Source of the DNA: Adiantum capillus-veneris
Taxonomy: Eukaryota; Streptophyta; Polypodiopsida; Polypodiales; Pteridaceae
Assembly (NCBI GenBank): GCA_014529385.2
Contig: CM043963.1
Location: forward strand, 6,933,001 to 6,993,000
Length of the DNA: 60,000 bases
Direction: 5' to 3'
Shown: one piece after another, positions 45,140 to 57,602 of the stretch
Position numbering within the stretch: the first letter of the stretch is position 1
Layout of the letters: each line of letters starts with the position of its first letter
Position numbers and translations under genes: made by a program
Notes under the pieces: model-generated
What the model was told of the DNA's origin: nothing
The model's database searches: none
The model's input: the letters and a program-made list of their open reading frames with translations, nothing else

Positions 45140-46540
45140 ATGGAGGAAGACTGGACCGATAGCAGTTCAGACAAAGAAAGTAGTGGCAGCATTACTGAAG
45201 AGAAATCTTCCATCAAAGTCATGGGGGTAAGGTTTAAGAAAATCAACCAAGAGACCTCTTGCCCATGCTTGGAAGAGGTAGTTCCTCAAGAGAACCAAGG
45301 TGTGCAAGATGAAGGGATGTTAGAAGGTATGTTGTCAAAAACACTTACTAAGGAAGAAAGAGAGGATTTTAAAGGTGTGCTAAGGAATTTTCCTAGGCTT
45401 TTTGCTAAAGGCTACACAGATGTACGTGGAGATGATGTTCAACACAACTTTGAGTTAAAGCTGGAGGCCACACCTAAAGCTCAGAAGCTACGAAGGCTAG
45501 GAGTTATCAAGGAGCAGGCTCTACTCAAGAAGGTAAGAAAACTTCTAGTAGTAGGTTTCATTTATCTAGTGGAGAATTCAGAGTGGGTCTCTCCCATCAA
45601 TGATTTTTCCATTTATAGCTCAAAATCATTGCATTTACAGAGGGTAGAATAAGGATTGAAGAAGCTCTATGACATGGGAGGTCAACTCAACCCGCGACAA
45701 GTGCCACATAGGTGAGGATGAAGTGATTTTTCTTGGTCACAAAGTTTCTTACGAAGGCATCGAGGTGGCTCCTTCAAAGGAAAAGTCTCTTATTGAGTTA
45801 CCATCACCCAAGAGTCTTAAAGACGTCATCTCATTCATTCAAAAGGTGAAGTATATGTCACACATCATTTACTTAGCCTCAGAGTTACTTCACCCCTTGC
45901 AAAAATTGACACAACAAGTTGAGTTTATTTGGTCTGACGAGCTTGAAAAATATTTTTGTAACACTAAAGTTATGTTGTCAGAGCTCCCAATACTCATGCC
46001 TCCTTGTTGAGAGTACACATTCTTTGTTAGCTCTAGTAATGGGAAAGAAACAATTGGTGTTGTTTTGTTATAACAACATCCCCACAGTACTAGGATGCGA
46101 CCCATCTACTTTGCTAGTAGGGTCATGATTTATTTGGAGAAAGGCTACACAAAAGCAGAACTCATGATGATTTCTCTCATGTTTGCGGAGGCAGTGAGAA
46201 AATTTAGATCCTACATGTTACCAAAACGTTTTGTAATTCTCACTGCAAAAAATTAGTTTCCTTGGGTGTCATCTCAAATGAACTTTAGTACTAGGATTTC
46301 AAAGTAGATTATGGAATTGCAAGAGTTCTAATACTCTTTCAAGGTAGAAGATAGTGTGCGTGCACAACTGGCAGAGATTCACACTTATAGAGTGCATGAG
46401 AAGGAGATTAAGGTGCTTAAAGTAAAGACCCTACCATTTCCACCACCTAAAAGTTATCCTAAATATTTTACCTTGTTCTTTGATGGAGATTTTTGACGAG
46501 CCACAGGGAAAGCTGGTAAAGGGGGATGCACTTCTCATTG
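45140..46540 (+). pseudogene. Gypsy C RT ends and RNase H
   Basis: 45140-45652 holds the RT N-terminus (HNFELKLEATPKAQKLRR...GFIYLVENSEWVSPI). The next frame (45669-46010) resumes at KCHIGEDEVIFLGHKVSYEGIEVAPSK, the RT connection, then FIWSDELEKYF and ELPILMPP at the RNase H border. The palm with YxDD is missing between them. RNase H follows: PIYFASRVM, EKGYTKAELMM and a FFDGDF block with stops. The usual single frame is broken at least four times. Confidence 0.85.
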
Positions 46541-47812
46541 TGAACCATAATTTTAGGCATTTGGGCATGCAAGAATCAAAAACTAGCAATTGTGCCACCG
46601 TAGACAGTCGAGACGGATTGCGACGCCCATGAAACTTTGTAGGGGTGGGGATTTAGGTGCTTTCCATGTCCTAGAAATGTTTCATGGCCATCCGCTCCCG
46701 TCTCGTCGGTCTAGTGTGGTACAATCACCACTTTTGTCGTTTTAGTATCGCTAAGGTTCAATGGTCAAAAACTAGCGATTGCGCCACCATAGACCATGAG
46801 GATGGAATGTGATTCCCATGAAAGTTTGCATGAGCAGGGATTTAGGTGCTTTCCCTACCCTTGCAAAGTTTCATGGCTATTTGCTCCCGTCTCACCGGTC
46901 TAGGGTGGCACAATCGCCAATTTTTTCGTTTTGGCTTCGCTAAGGGCCCAATGGTCAAAAACTCATGATTGTGCCACTGTAAACAGTCGAGACGGATTGC
47001 GATGCCCATGAAACTTTGCAAGGGTGGGGATTTAGGTGCTTTCCCTATCCATGCAATGTTTCAAGGCCATCCCCTCCCGTCTCATTGGTCTAGGGTAGCA
47101 CAATCGCAAATCTTTCGTTTTGGTTTTGCTAAGGACCCAATGGTAAAAAACTAGCGATTATTCCACCGTAGACCCTTGAGATGGATTGCGATGCCCATGA
47201 AACTATGCAAGGGTGGGGATTTAAGTGCTTTTCTTTCCCTTGCAAAGTTTCAAGGCCATCCGCTACCGTCTCGTCGGTCTAGGGTGTCACAATCGCCAAT
47301 TTTTTCGTTTTGGCTTCGCTAAGGTCCAATGGTCAAAAACTGGTGATTGTGCCACTGTAGACCTTCGAGACGGATTGCGATGCCCGTGAAAATTTGTAGG
47401 GGCAAGGATTCCCTGGAGTGTTTCATGGACATCCACTCCCGTCTCGTCGGTCTAGGATGGCACAATCGCCAATTTTTTTGTTTTGGCTTCGCTAAGGGCT
47501 CAATGGTCAAAAACTCATGATTGTGCCACCGTAGACCGTCGAGACGAATTGAGATGGCCCATGAAACTTTGCAGGGACAAGGATTTAGGTGGTTTCCCTG
47601 CCCTTGTAATGTTTCATGACCATCCTCTCTCGTCTCGTCGGTCTAGGGTGGCACAATCGCCAAAATTTTTGTTTTGGCTTCTCTAAGAGCCCAATGGTTA
47701 AAAACTGGCAATTGTGCCATTGTAGACCGTCGAAACAGATTGCGATGCCCATGAAAATTTACAATGGTAGGTAATTAAGTCTTTCCTTGTCACTGCAAAG
47801 TTTTAAGGCCAT

Positions 47813-49857
47813 TCACTCCCATCTCGTTCGTATAGGGTGGCACAATCGCCAAATTTTCCGTTTTGGCTTCGATGAGGGTCCAATGGTCAAAAATTGGCGA
47901 GGCTGTGTCATCGAAGACCATCGAGAGGGATTGTGATGCCTATGAAACTTTGTAGGGGCAGGGATTTTTCTACTTTCCCTGCCCTTGCAATGTTTCATGG
48001 CCATCCGCTCTCGTCTCGTTGGTTTAGGGTGGCACAATTGCCAATTTCTTTGTTTTGGCTTCGCTAAGCACCCAATGGTAAAAAACTGGTGAATGTGCCA
48101 CCGTAGATTGTCGAGACGGATTGCGATCCCCATGAAACTTTCCCTACCCCTGTAAAGTTTCATGGGCATCCGCTCCCCTCTCGTCGGTCTAGGGTGGCAC
48201 AATCAACAATTCTTTCGTTTTGGCTTTGCTTAGGGTCCAATGGTAAAAAACTGGCGATTGTGCCACCGTAAACCGTCGAGACGGATTGCGATAGCCATGA
48301 AACTTTGCAGGGGCAAGAATTTAGGTTCTTTACCTACCCCTGCAATGTTTCATGGCCATCCGCTCCCATCTCGTCAGTCTAGGGTGGCACAATCATCAAT
48401 TTTTCCGTTTTAGATTCGGTAAGGGCCCAATGGTCAAAAACTGGCAATTGTGCCACGGTAGCCCATCGAGAGAATTGAGATGCCCATGAAACTTTGTAGG
48501 GGTAGGTATTTATATACTTTCCCTGCCTCTTTAAATTTTCATGGCCATCCACTCCCGTTTCGTCCGTTTAGGGTGCCACAATCGCCAATTTTTTCGTTTT
48601 GGCTTCGCTGAGGGCCCAATGGTCAAAAACTGGTGATTGTGCTAGAGTAGACCGTCGAGACGGATTGCGATGGCCATGAAATTTTTCAGGGGTGGAGATT
48701 TAGGTGCTTTCCCCTGCAATTTTCCATGGCCATCCGCTCCCATCTCATTGCTCTAGGGTTGCACAATCACCAATTTTTTCGTTCTCGCTTCGCTAAGAGC
48801 CAAATTATCAAAAATTGGTGATTGTGCCACCGTAAAACGTCGAAACTGATTGCGATGCCCATGAAACTTTGCAGGGGTGGGAATTTATGTGCTTTCCCTG
48901 CCCCTACAATGTTTCATGGCCAGCCGCTCCCGTCTCATCGGTCTAGGGTGCCACAATCGCCAATTTTTTCGTTTTGGCTTCAATAAGGACCTAATGGTCA
49001 AAAACTCGCCGATTGTGCCACTGCCACCATAGACCGTCAAGATGGATTGCGATTCCCAAGAAACTTTGTAAGAGCACGATTTAGGTGCTTTCCCTACCCT
49101 TATAAAGTTTCATGGCCATCCGCTCCCGTCTCGCCGGTCAAGGGTGGCACAATCGCCAATTTTTTCGTTTTGGCTTCGCTAAGGGCCCAATGGTCAAAAA
49201 CTCGTGATTGTGCCATCGTAGACAGTCGAGACGGATTGAGATGCCCATGAAACTTTGCAGGGGTGGATATCTAGGTGCTTTCCCTGGCCGTGCAATGTTT
49301 CATGGCCATCCGCTCCCGTCGGGTCGGTTTAGGGTGGCACAATCGCTAATCTTTCGTTTTGGTTTCGCTAAGGGCCCAATGGTCAAAAACTAGCGATTGT
49401 GCCACCATAGACCGTCGAGACGGATTGTGATGCCCATGAAACTTTGTAGGGTGGGGGTTTATGTGTTTTCCTTGCCCCTACAAAGTTTCAAGGTCATCCA
49501 CTCCCATCTCGTCGATCTAAGGTGGCACAATCGCCAATTTTTTCGTTTTGGCTTCTCTAAGGGCCCAATGGTCAAAACTCGCGCGATTGTGCCATCGCTA
49601 TGTCCATGAAACTTTGTAGGGGTAGGGATTTAGGTCCTTTCCCTGTCCCTACAATGTTTCATGGCCATCCGCTCCCGTCTCGTCATTCTAGGGTGGCACA
49701 ATCTCTATTTTTTTCGTTTTGGCTTCGCTAAGGGGCCAATGGTCAAAAACTGACGATTGTGCCACCGTAGACCGTCGAGACGGATTGTGATGCCTATGAA
49801 ACTTTGTAGATCCAGAGATTTAGGTCTTTCCTTGTCACTGCAAAGTTTCAAGTCCAT
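47813..49857 (+). repeat. Higher-order repeat copy 1 (11 monomers, 2,045 bp)
   Basis: The monomer starts, taken at the T of 'ggtcaaaaa', lie at 47887, 48079, 48244, 48434, 48623, 48808, 48998, 49194, 49383, 49572 and 49743. The next copy starts at 49932. Lengths 192, 165, 190, 189, 185, 190, 196, 189, 189, 171 and 189 sum to 2,045. Confidence 0.93.
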
Positions 49858-51902
49858 TCACTCCCATCTCGTTCGTATAGGGTGGCACAATCGCCAAATT
49901 TTCCGTTTTGGCTTCGATGAGGGTCCAATGGTCAAAAATTGGCGAGGCTGTGTCATCGTAGACCATCGAGAGGGATTGTGATGCCTATGAAACTTTGTAG
50001 GGGCAGGGATTTTGCTACTTTCCCTGCCCTTGCAATGTTTCATGGCCATCCGCTCTGGTCTCCTTGGTTTAGGGTGGCACAATTGCCAATTTCTTTGTTT
50101 TGGCTTCGCTAAGCACCCAATGGTAAAAAACTGGTGAATGTGCCACCGTAGATTGTCGAGACGGATTGCGATCCCCATGAAACTTTCCCTACCCCTGTAA
50201 AGTTTCATGGGCATCCGCTCCCCTCTCGTCGGTCTAGGGTGGCACAATCAACAATTCTTTTGTTTTGGCTTCGCTTAGGGTCCAATGGTAAAAAACTGGC
50301 GATTGTGCCACCGTAAACCGTCGAGACGGATTGCGATAGCCATGAAACTTTGCAGGGGCAAGAATTTAGGTTCTTTACCTACCCCTGCAATGTTTCATGG
50401 CCATCCGCTCCCATCTCGTCAGTCTAGGGTGGCACAATCATCAATTTTTCCGTTTTAGATTCGGTAAGGGCCCAATGGTCAAAAACTGGCAATTGTGCCA
50501 CCGTAGCCCGTCGAGAGAATTGAGATGCCCATGAAACTTTGTAGGGGTAGGGATTTATATTCTTTCCCTGCCTCTTTAAATTTTCATGGCCATACACTCC
50601 CGTCTCGTCCGTTTAGGGTGCCACAATCGCCAATTTTTTCGTTTTGGCTTCGCTAAGGGCCCAATGGTCAAAAACTGGTGATTGTGCTAGAGTAGACCGT
50701 CGAGACGGATTGCGATGGCCATGAGATTTTTCAAGGGTGGGGATTTAGCTGCTTTCCCCTGCAATTTTCCATGGCCATCCGCTCCCATGTCATTGCTCTA
50801 GGGTTGCACAATCACCAATTTTTTCGTTCTCGCTTCGCTAAGAGCCAAATTATCAAAAATTGGTGATTGTGCCACCGTAAAACGTCGAAACTGATTGCGA
50901 TGCCCATGAAACTTTGCAGCGGTGGAAATTTATGTGCTTTCCTTGCCCCTACAATGTTTCATGGCCAGCCGCTCCCGTCTCATCGGTCTAGGGTGCCACA
51001 ATCGCCAATTTTTTCGTTTTGGCTTCAATAAGGACCTAATGGTCAAAAACTCGCCGATTGTGCCACTGCCACCATAGACCGTCAAGATGGATTGCGATTC
51101 CCAAGAAACTTTGTAAGAGCACGATTTAGGTGCTTTCCCTACCCTTATAAAGTTTCATGGCCATCCGCTCCCGTCTCGCCGGTCTAGGGTGGCACAATCG
51201 CCAATTTTTTCGCTTTGGCTTCGCTAAGGGCCCAATGGTCAAAAACTCGTGATTGTGCCATCGTAGACAGTCGAGACGGATTGAGATGCCCATGAAACTT
51301 TGCAGGGGTGGATATCTAGGTGCTTTCCCTGGCCGTGCAATGTTTCATGGCCATCCGCTCCCGTCGGGTCGGTTTAGGGTGGCACAATCGTTAATCTTTC
51401 GTTTTGGTTTCGCTAAGGGCCCAATGGTCAAAAACTAGCGATTGTGCCACCATAGACCGTCGAGACGGATTGTGATGCCCATGAAACTTTGTAGGGTGGG
51501 GGTTTATGTGTTTTCCTTGCCCCTACAAAGTTTCAAGGTCATCCACTCCCATCTCGTCGATCTAAGGTGGCACAATCGCCAATTTTTTCGTTTTGGCTTC
51601 TCTAAGGGCCCAATGGTCAAAACTCGCGCGATTGTGCCATCGCTATGTCCATGAAACTTTGTAGGGGTAGGGATTTAGGTCCTTTCCCTGTCCCTACAAT
51701 GTTTCATGGCCATCCGCTCCCGTCTCGTCATTCTAGGGTGGCACAATCTCTATTTTTTTCGTTTTGGCTTCGCTAAGGGGCCAATGGTCAAAAACTGACG
51801 ATTGTGCCACCGTAGACCGTCGAGACGGATTGTGATGCCTATGAAACTTTGTAGATCCAGAGATTTAGGTCTTTCCTTGTCACTGCAAAGTTTCAAGGCC
51901 AT
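49858..51902 (+). repeat. Higher-order repeat copy 2
   Basis: 2,045 bp, nearly identical to copy 1 with sparse substitutions. Confidence 0.95.
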
Positions 51903-53939
51903 TCACTCCCATCTCGTTCGTATAGGGTGGCACAATCGCCAAATTTTCCGTTTTGGCTTCGATGAGGGTCCAATGGTCAAAAATTGGCGAGGCTGTGTCA
52001 TCGTAGACCATCGAGAGGGATTGTGATGCCTATGAAACTTTGTAGGGGCAGGGATTTTGCTACTTTCCCTGCCCTTGCAATGTTTCATGGCCATCCGCTC
52101 TCGTCTCCTTGGTTTAGGGTGGCACAATTGCCAATTTCTTTGTTTTGGCTTCGCTAAGCACCCAATGGTAAAAAACTGGTTAATGTGCCACCGTAGATTG
52201 TCGAGACGGATTGCGATCCCCATGAAACTTTCCCTACCCCTGTAAAGTTTCATGGGCATCCGCTCCCCTCTCGTCGGTCTAGGGTGGCACAATCAACAAT
52301 TCTTTCGTTTTGGCTTCGCTTAGGGTCCAATGGTAAAAAACTGACCATTGGGCCCTTAGCGAAGCAAAAACGAAAAAATTGGCGATTGTGGCACCCTAAA
52401 CGGACGAGACGGGAGTGGATGGCCATGAAAATTTAAAGAGGCAGGGAAAGAATATAAATCCCTACCCCTACAAAGTTTCATGGGCATCTCAATTCTCTCG
52501 ACGGGCTACGGTGGCACAATTGCCAGTTTTTGACCATTGGGCCCTTACCGAATCTAAAACGGAAAAATTGATGATTGTGCCACCCTAGACTGACGAGATG
52601 GGAGCGGATGGCCATGAAACATTGCAGGGGTAGGTAAAGAACCTAAATTCTTGCCCCTGCAAAGTTTCATGGCTATCGCAATCCGTCTCGACGGTTTACG
52701 GTGGCACAATCGCGGTGATTGTGCTAGAGTAGACCGTCGAGACGGATTGCGATGGCCATGAGATTTTTCAGGGGTGGGGATTTAGCTGCTTTCCCCTGCA
52801 ATTTTCCATGGCCATCCGCTCCCATGTCATTGCTCTAGGGTTGCACAATCACCAATTTTTTCGTTCTCGCTTCGCTAAGAGCCAAATTATCAAAAATTGG
52901 TGATTGTGCCACCGTAAGACGTCGAAACTGATTGCGATGCCCATGAAACTTTGCAGCGGTGGAAATTTATGTGCTTTCCTTGCCCCTACAATGTTTCATG
53001 GCCAGCCGCTCCCATCTCATCGGTCTAGGGTGCCACAATCGCCAATTTTTTCGTTTTGGCTTCAATAAGGACCTAATGGTCAAAAACTCGCCGATTGTGC
53101 CACTGCCACCATAGACCGTCAAGATGGATTGCGATTCCCAAGAAACTTTGTAAGAGCACGATTTAGGTGCTTTCCCTACCCTTATAAAGTTTCATGGCCA
53201 TCCGCTCCCGTCTCGCCGGTCAAGGGTGGCACAATCGCCAATTTTTTCGTTTTGGCTTCGCTAAGGGCCCAATGGTCAAAAACTCGTGATTGTGCCATCG
53301 TAGACAGTCGAGACGGATTGAGATGCCCATGAAACTTTGCAGGGGTGGATATCTAGGTGCTTTCCCTGGCCGTGCAATGTTTCATGGCCATCCGCTCCCG
53401 TCGGGTCGGTTTAGGGTGGCACAATCGCTAATCTTTCGTTTTGGTTTCGCTAAGGGCCCAATGGTCAAAAACTAGCGATTGTGCCACCATAGACCGTCGA
53501 GACGGATTGTGATGCCCATGAAACTTTGTAGGGTGGGGGTTTATGTGTTTTCCTTGCCCCTACAAAGTTTCAAGGTCATCCACTCCCATCTCGTCGATCT
53601 AAGGTGGCACAATCGCCAATTTTTTCGTTTTGGCTTCTCTAAGGGCCCAATGGTCAAAACTCGCGCGATTGTGCCATCGCTATGTCCATGAAACTTTGTA
53701 GGGGTAGGGATTTAGGTCCTTTCCCTGTCCCTACAATGTTTCATGGCCATCCGCTCCCGTCTCGTCATTCTAGGGTGGCACAATCTCTATTTTTTTCGTT
53801 TTGGCTTCGCTAAGGGGCCAATGGTCAAAAACTGACGATTGTGCCACCGTAGACCGTCGAGACGGATTGTGATGCCTATGAAACTTTGTAGATCCAGAGA
53901 TTTAGGTCTTTCCTTGTCACTGCAAAGTTTCAAGGCCAT
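51903..53939 (+). repeat. Higher-order repeat copy 3, with internal inversion
   Basis: 2,037 bp, 8 bp shorter than the others. It is identical in order except that 52344-52713 is inverted. Confidence 0.95.
52344..52713 (-). repeat. Inverted two-monomer segment in higher-order repeat copy 3
   Basis: The 370 bp equal the reverse complement of copy 2 positions 50299-50668. The following 8 bp (caaaaact, 50669-50676 in copy 2) are absent. The junctions are 'aaaaactg/accattggg' and 'cacaatcgc/ggtgattg'. Confidence 0.93.
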
Positions 53940-55984
53940 TCACTCCCATCTCGTTCGTATAGGGTGGCACAATCGCCAAATTTTCCGTTTTGGCTTCGAT
54001 GAGGGTCCAATGGTCAAAAATTGGCGAGGCTGTGTCATCGTAGACCATCGAGAGGGATTGTGATGCCTATGAAACTTTGTAGGGGCAGGGATTTTGCTAC
54101 TTTCCCTGCCCTTGCAATGTTTCATGGCCATCCGCTCTCGTCTCCTTGGTTTAGGGTGGCACAATTGCCAATTTCTTTGTTTTGGCTTCTCTAAGCACCC
54201 AATGGTAAAAAACTGGTGAATGTGCCACCGTAGATTGTCGAGACGGATTGCGATCCCCATGAAACTTTCCCTACCCCTGTAAAGTTTCATGGGCATCCGC
54301 TCCCCTCTCGTCGGTCTAGGGTGGCACAATCAACAATTCTTTCGTTTTGGCTTCGCTTAGGGTCCAATGGTAAAAAACTGGCGATTGTGCCACCGTAAAC
54401 CGTCGAGACGGATTGCGATAGCCATGAAACTTTGCAGGGGCAAGAATTTAGGTTCTTTACCTACCCCTGCAATGTTTCATGGCCATCCGCTCCCATCTCG
54501 TCAGTCTAGGGTGGCACAATCATCAATTTTTCCGTTTTAGATTCGGTAAGGGCCCAATGGTCAAAAACTGGCAATTGTGCCACCGTAGCCCGTCGAGAGA
54601 ATTGAGATGCCCATGAAACTTTGTAGGGGTAGGGATTTATATTCTTTCCCTGCCTCTTTAAATTTTCATGGCCATCCACTCCCGTCTCGTCCGTTTAGGG
54701 TGCCACAATCGCCAATTTTTTCGTTTTGGCTTCGCTAAGGGCCCAATGGTCAAAAACTGGTGATTGTGCTAGAGTAGACCGTCGAGACGGATTGCGATGG
54801 CCATGAGATTTTTCAGGGGTGGGGATTTAGGTGCTTTCCCCTGCAATTTTCCATGGCCATCCGCTCCCATGTCATTGCTCTAGGGTTGCACAATCACCAA
54901 TTTTTTCGTTCTCGCTTCGCTAAGAGCCAAATTATCAAAAATTGGTGATTGTGCCACCGTAAAACGTCGAAACTGATTGCGATGCCCATGAAACTTTGCA
55001 GCGGTGGAAATTTATGTGCTTTCCCTGCCCCTACAATGTTTCATGGCCAGCCGCTCCCGTCTCATCGGTCTAGGGTGCCACAATCGCCAATTTTTTCGTT
55101 TTGGCTTCAATAAGGACCCAATGGTCAAAAACTCGCCGATTGTGCCACTGCCACCATAGACCGTCAAGATGGATTGCGATTCCCAAGAAACTTTGTAAGA
55201 GCACGATTTAGGTGCTTTCCCTACCCTTATAAAGTTTCATGGCCATCCGCTCCCGTCTCGCCGGTCTAGGGTGGCACAATCGCCAATTTTTTCGCTTTGG
55301 CTTCGCTAAGGGCCCAATGGTCAAAAACTCGTGATTGTGCCATCGTAGACAGTCGAGACGGATTGAGATGCCCATGAAACTTTGCAGGGGTGGATATCTA
55401 GGTGCTTTCCCTGGCCGTGCAATGTTTCATGGCCATCCGCTCCCGTCGGGTCGGTTTAGGGTGGCACAATCGCTAATCTTTCGTTTTGGTTTCGCTAAGG
55501 GCCCAATGGTCAAAAACTAGCGATTGTGCCACCATAGACCGTCGAGACGGATTGTGATGCCCATGAAACTTTGTAGGGTGGGGGTTTATGTGTTTTCCTT
55601 GCCCCTACAAAGTTTCAAGGTCATCCACTCCCATCTCGTCGATCTAAGGTGGCACAATCGCCAATTTTTTCGTTTTGGCTTCTCTAAGGGCCCAATGGTC
55701 AAAACTCGCGCGATTGTGCCATCGCTATGTCCATGAAACTTTGTAGGGGTAGGGATTTAGGTCCTTTCCCTGTCCCTACAATGTTTCATGGCCATCCGCT
55801 CCCGTCTCGTCATTCTAGGGTGGCACAATCTCTATTTTTTTCGTTTTGGCTTCGCTAAGGTGCCAATGGTCAAAAACTGACGATTGTGCCACCGTAGACC
55901 GTCGAGACGGATTGTGATGCCTATGAAACTTTGTAGATCCAGAGATTTAGGTCTTTCCTTGTCACTGCAAAGTTTCAAGGCCAT
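53940..55984 (+). repeat. Higher-order repeat copy 4
   Basis: 2,045 bp in normal orientation. Similarity to the repeat pattern stops at about 55990, where diverged monomers take over. Confidence 0.95.
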
Positions 55985-57087
55985 TCACTCCCGTCTCGTC
56001 GGTCTAAAATGGAACAATCGTCAATTTTTTTGTTTTGGCTTCTCTAAGGCCGAATGGTCAAAAACTGGAGAATGTGCCACCGTAGATTGTTGAGACAGAT
56101 TGCGATGTCCATGAACCTTTGTAGGGGCGGAGATTTAGGTGCTTTCCCTGCCTCTGCAAAGTTTCATGGCCATCCGCTGCGTTCTCTTTGGTATAGGGTG
56201 GCACAATCGCCAATTCTTTTGTTTTGGCTTCGCTAAGGGCCCAATGGTTAAAAATTGACAAATGTGCCACTGTAGATTGTTGAAACTCATTGCGATGCCC
56301 ATGAACGTTTGCAAGAGCACATATTTAGGTGCTTTCCCTGCCCTTGCAATGTTTCAGGACGATCCACTTCCGTATCGTCGATATAGGATGGCACAATCGC
56401 CAATTTTTTTGTTTTGGATTCGCTAAGCGCCCAATGGTTGAAAACTGGCGAATGTGCCACCGTAGATTGTCGAGATGGATTGCGATGCCCATGAAACTTT
56501 GTAGGGGTAGGTATTTAGATTCTTTCCCTGCCCCTGCAAATTTTTATGGGCATCAGCTCCCCTCTCGTCGCTCTAGGGGGGCACAATCAACAATTCTTTC
56601 GTTTTGGCTTCACTTAGGGTCCAATGGTAAAAAACTGGCGATTGTGCCACCATAAACCGTCGAGACGGATTGCGATGGCCATAAAACTTTGCAGGGGTAG
56701 GAATTTAGGTGCTTTCCCTACCCCTGCAATGTTTCATGGCCATCCGCTCCTGTTTCATCAGTCTAGGGTGGCACAATCGCCAATTTTTTGTTTTGGCTTC
56801 GCTAAGGGCCCAATGGTAAAAAACTGGCAATTGTGCCACCGTAGTCCGTTGAGAGGATTGCGATGCCCATGAAAATTTGTAGGGGCGGGGATTTAGGTGC
56901 TTTTTCTGCCCCTGCAATGTTTCATGACCATCCGCTCCCGTCTCGTCGGTCTAGGGTAGCACAATCGCCATTTTTTTTGTTTTGGCGTCGCTAAGGGCCC
57001 AATGGTCAATAACTGGCGATTTTTCCATAGTAGACAGTCGAAAAAAATTGCGTTGCCCATGAAACTTTGCAAGGGTGGGGATTTAAG

Positions 57088-57314
57088 TGTTACCATATAC
57101 ATGTGGTAGTGATGTGTGTGAACACACTAGGACCGCAGGGGAATTTTTCCCCTCTTTAGGAGGTTTTTTCCCTCGTGCAGTATATATACACCCATCACTC
57201 TAGGGCTATCTATCTTTCCATTGCACACTAAGTAATATACTCTCAATTGTGTGCCTTGAGCTTCCTTCGTCTTCTCCAAGCTGTGTGCGTTTCTCTGCAA
57301 CCCTAATTCCAACA
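57088..57314 (+). repeat. 5' LTR of copia 4
   Basis: 227 bp, TGTTACCATATAC...ATTCCAACA, the same length and boundaries as the copia 2 and 3 LTRs. Confidence 0.93.
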
Positions 57315-57316
57315 AT

Positions 57317-57328
57317 TGATATCAGAGC
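57317..57328 (+). other. Primer-binding site of copia 4 (one base altered)
   Basis: TGATATCAGAGC. The third base is A instead of the G of the tRNA-Met PBS, probably a change after insertion. Confidence 0.85.
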
Positions 57329-57602
57329 AGGTTGCGTCCTCCCGGGCTAAGTCGCTAGCATCTCCAGCACACGCCTGCTCACTTTCTCCGATTCGGGGGC
57401 TCATTTCAACCTCCGTTTCACTACAGAGACCGTAGGTCTGCACAGGCAATTTTGTCATTTTGTGTAGAATTTTTGTCAGCGCCAATTACTGCATAACAGG
57501 TCCCATACAATATGCTACGGGTTGTGCTATATAGTACGTGCTGGTCTCACTCAATTTCTCCTCATTTCGGGAGGTTTTCACATCAATTGCAAGCATTTTC
57601 CA

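Larger units (their letters stand above)
43391..46540 (+). mobile_element. Ty3/gypsy remnant C, lacking the RT core
   Basis: Gag, zinc knuckle, protease, RT start, RT connection and RNase H motifs occur in gypsy order on the + strand, in many frames. The RT palm is missing between about 45600 and 45690. Integrase and LTRs are not seen, because the sequence changes to satellite at about 46560. It is an internal, truncated fragment. Confidence 0.85.
46570..57087. repeat. Foldback satellite array, about 186-bp monomers
   Basis: About 10.5 kb of tandem monomers of 165-196 bp. Each has a left arm (from 'gattgtgccaccgtagaccgtcgagacgg' through 'cccatgaaactttgcagggg'), a short loop (about 'tttaggtgct'), a right arm that is an imperfect reverse complement of the left, and a 45-50-bp asymmetric spacer ('tttttcgttttggcttcgctaagggcccaatggtcaaaaact'). 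Outer monomers (46570-47780 and 55990-57087) are diverged; the centre is a higher-order repeat. Short frames on both strands look alike (MCHRRxSRRIxMPMKLCR on +, MCHPRPTRxERMxMKxxRGRES on -) only because of the dyad symmetry; they are not genes. Confidence 0.95.

Noticed and set aside
43391-46540. Endogenous pararetrovirus (caulimovirid) instead of gypsy C
   Set aside because: No movement-protein motif seen, and Gag, protease, RT and RNase H blocks follow a Ty3/gypsy pattern.
47813-56320. Recurrent frames of 60-129 codons on both strands of the satellite (MCHRRQSRRIEMPMKL..., MCHPRPTRGERMPMKL...)
   Set aside because: They recur with the 2,045-bp repeat and mirror each other across strands because the monomer is an inverted repeat. 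No start context, known domain or selection signal is visible.
46570-57087. Possible CRISPR-like array
   Set aside because: Repeat units are about 186 bp and contiguous with no unique spacers of uniform length, and the context is a plant nuclear genome.
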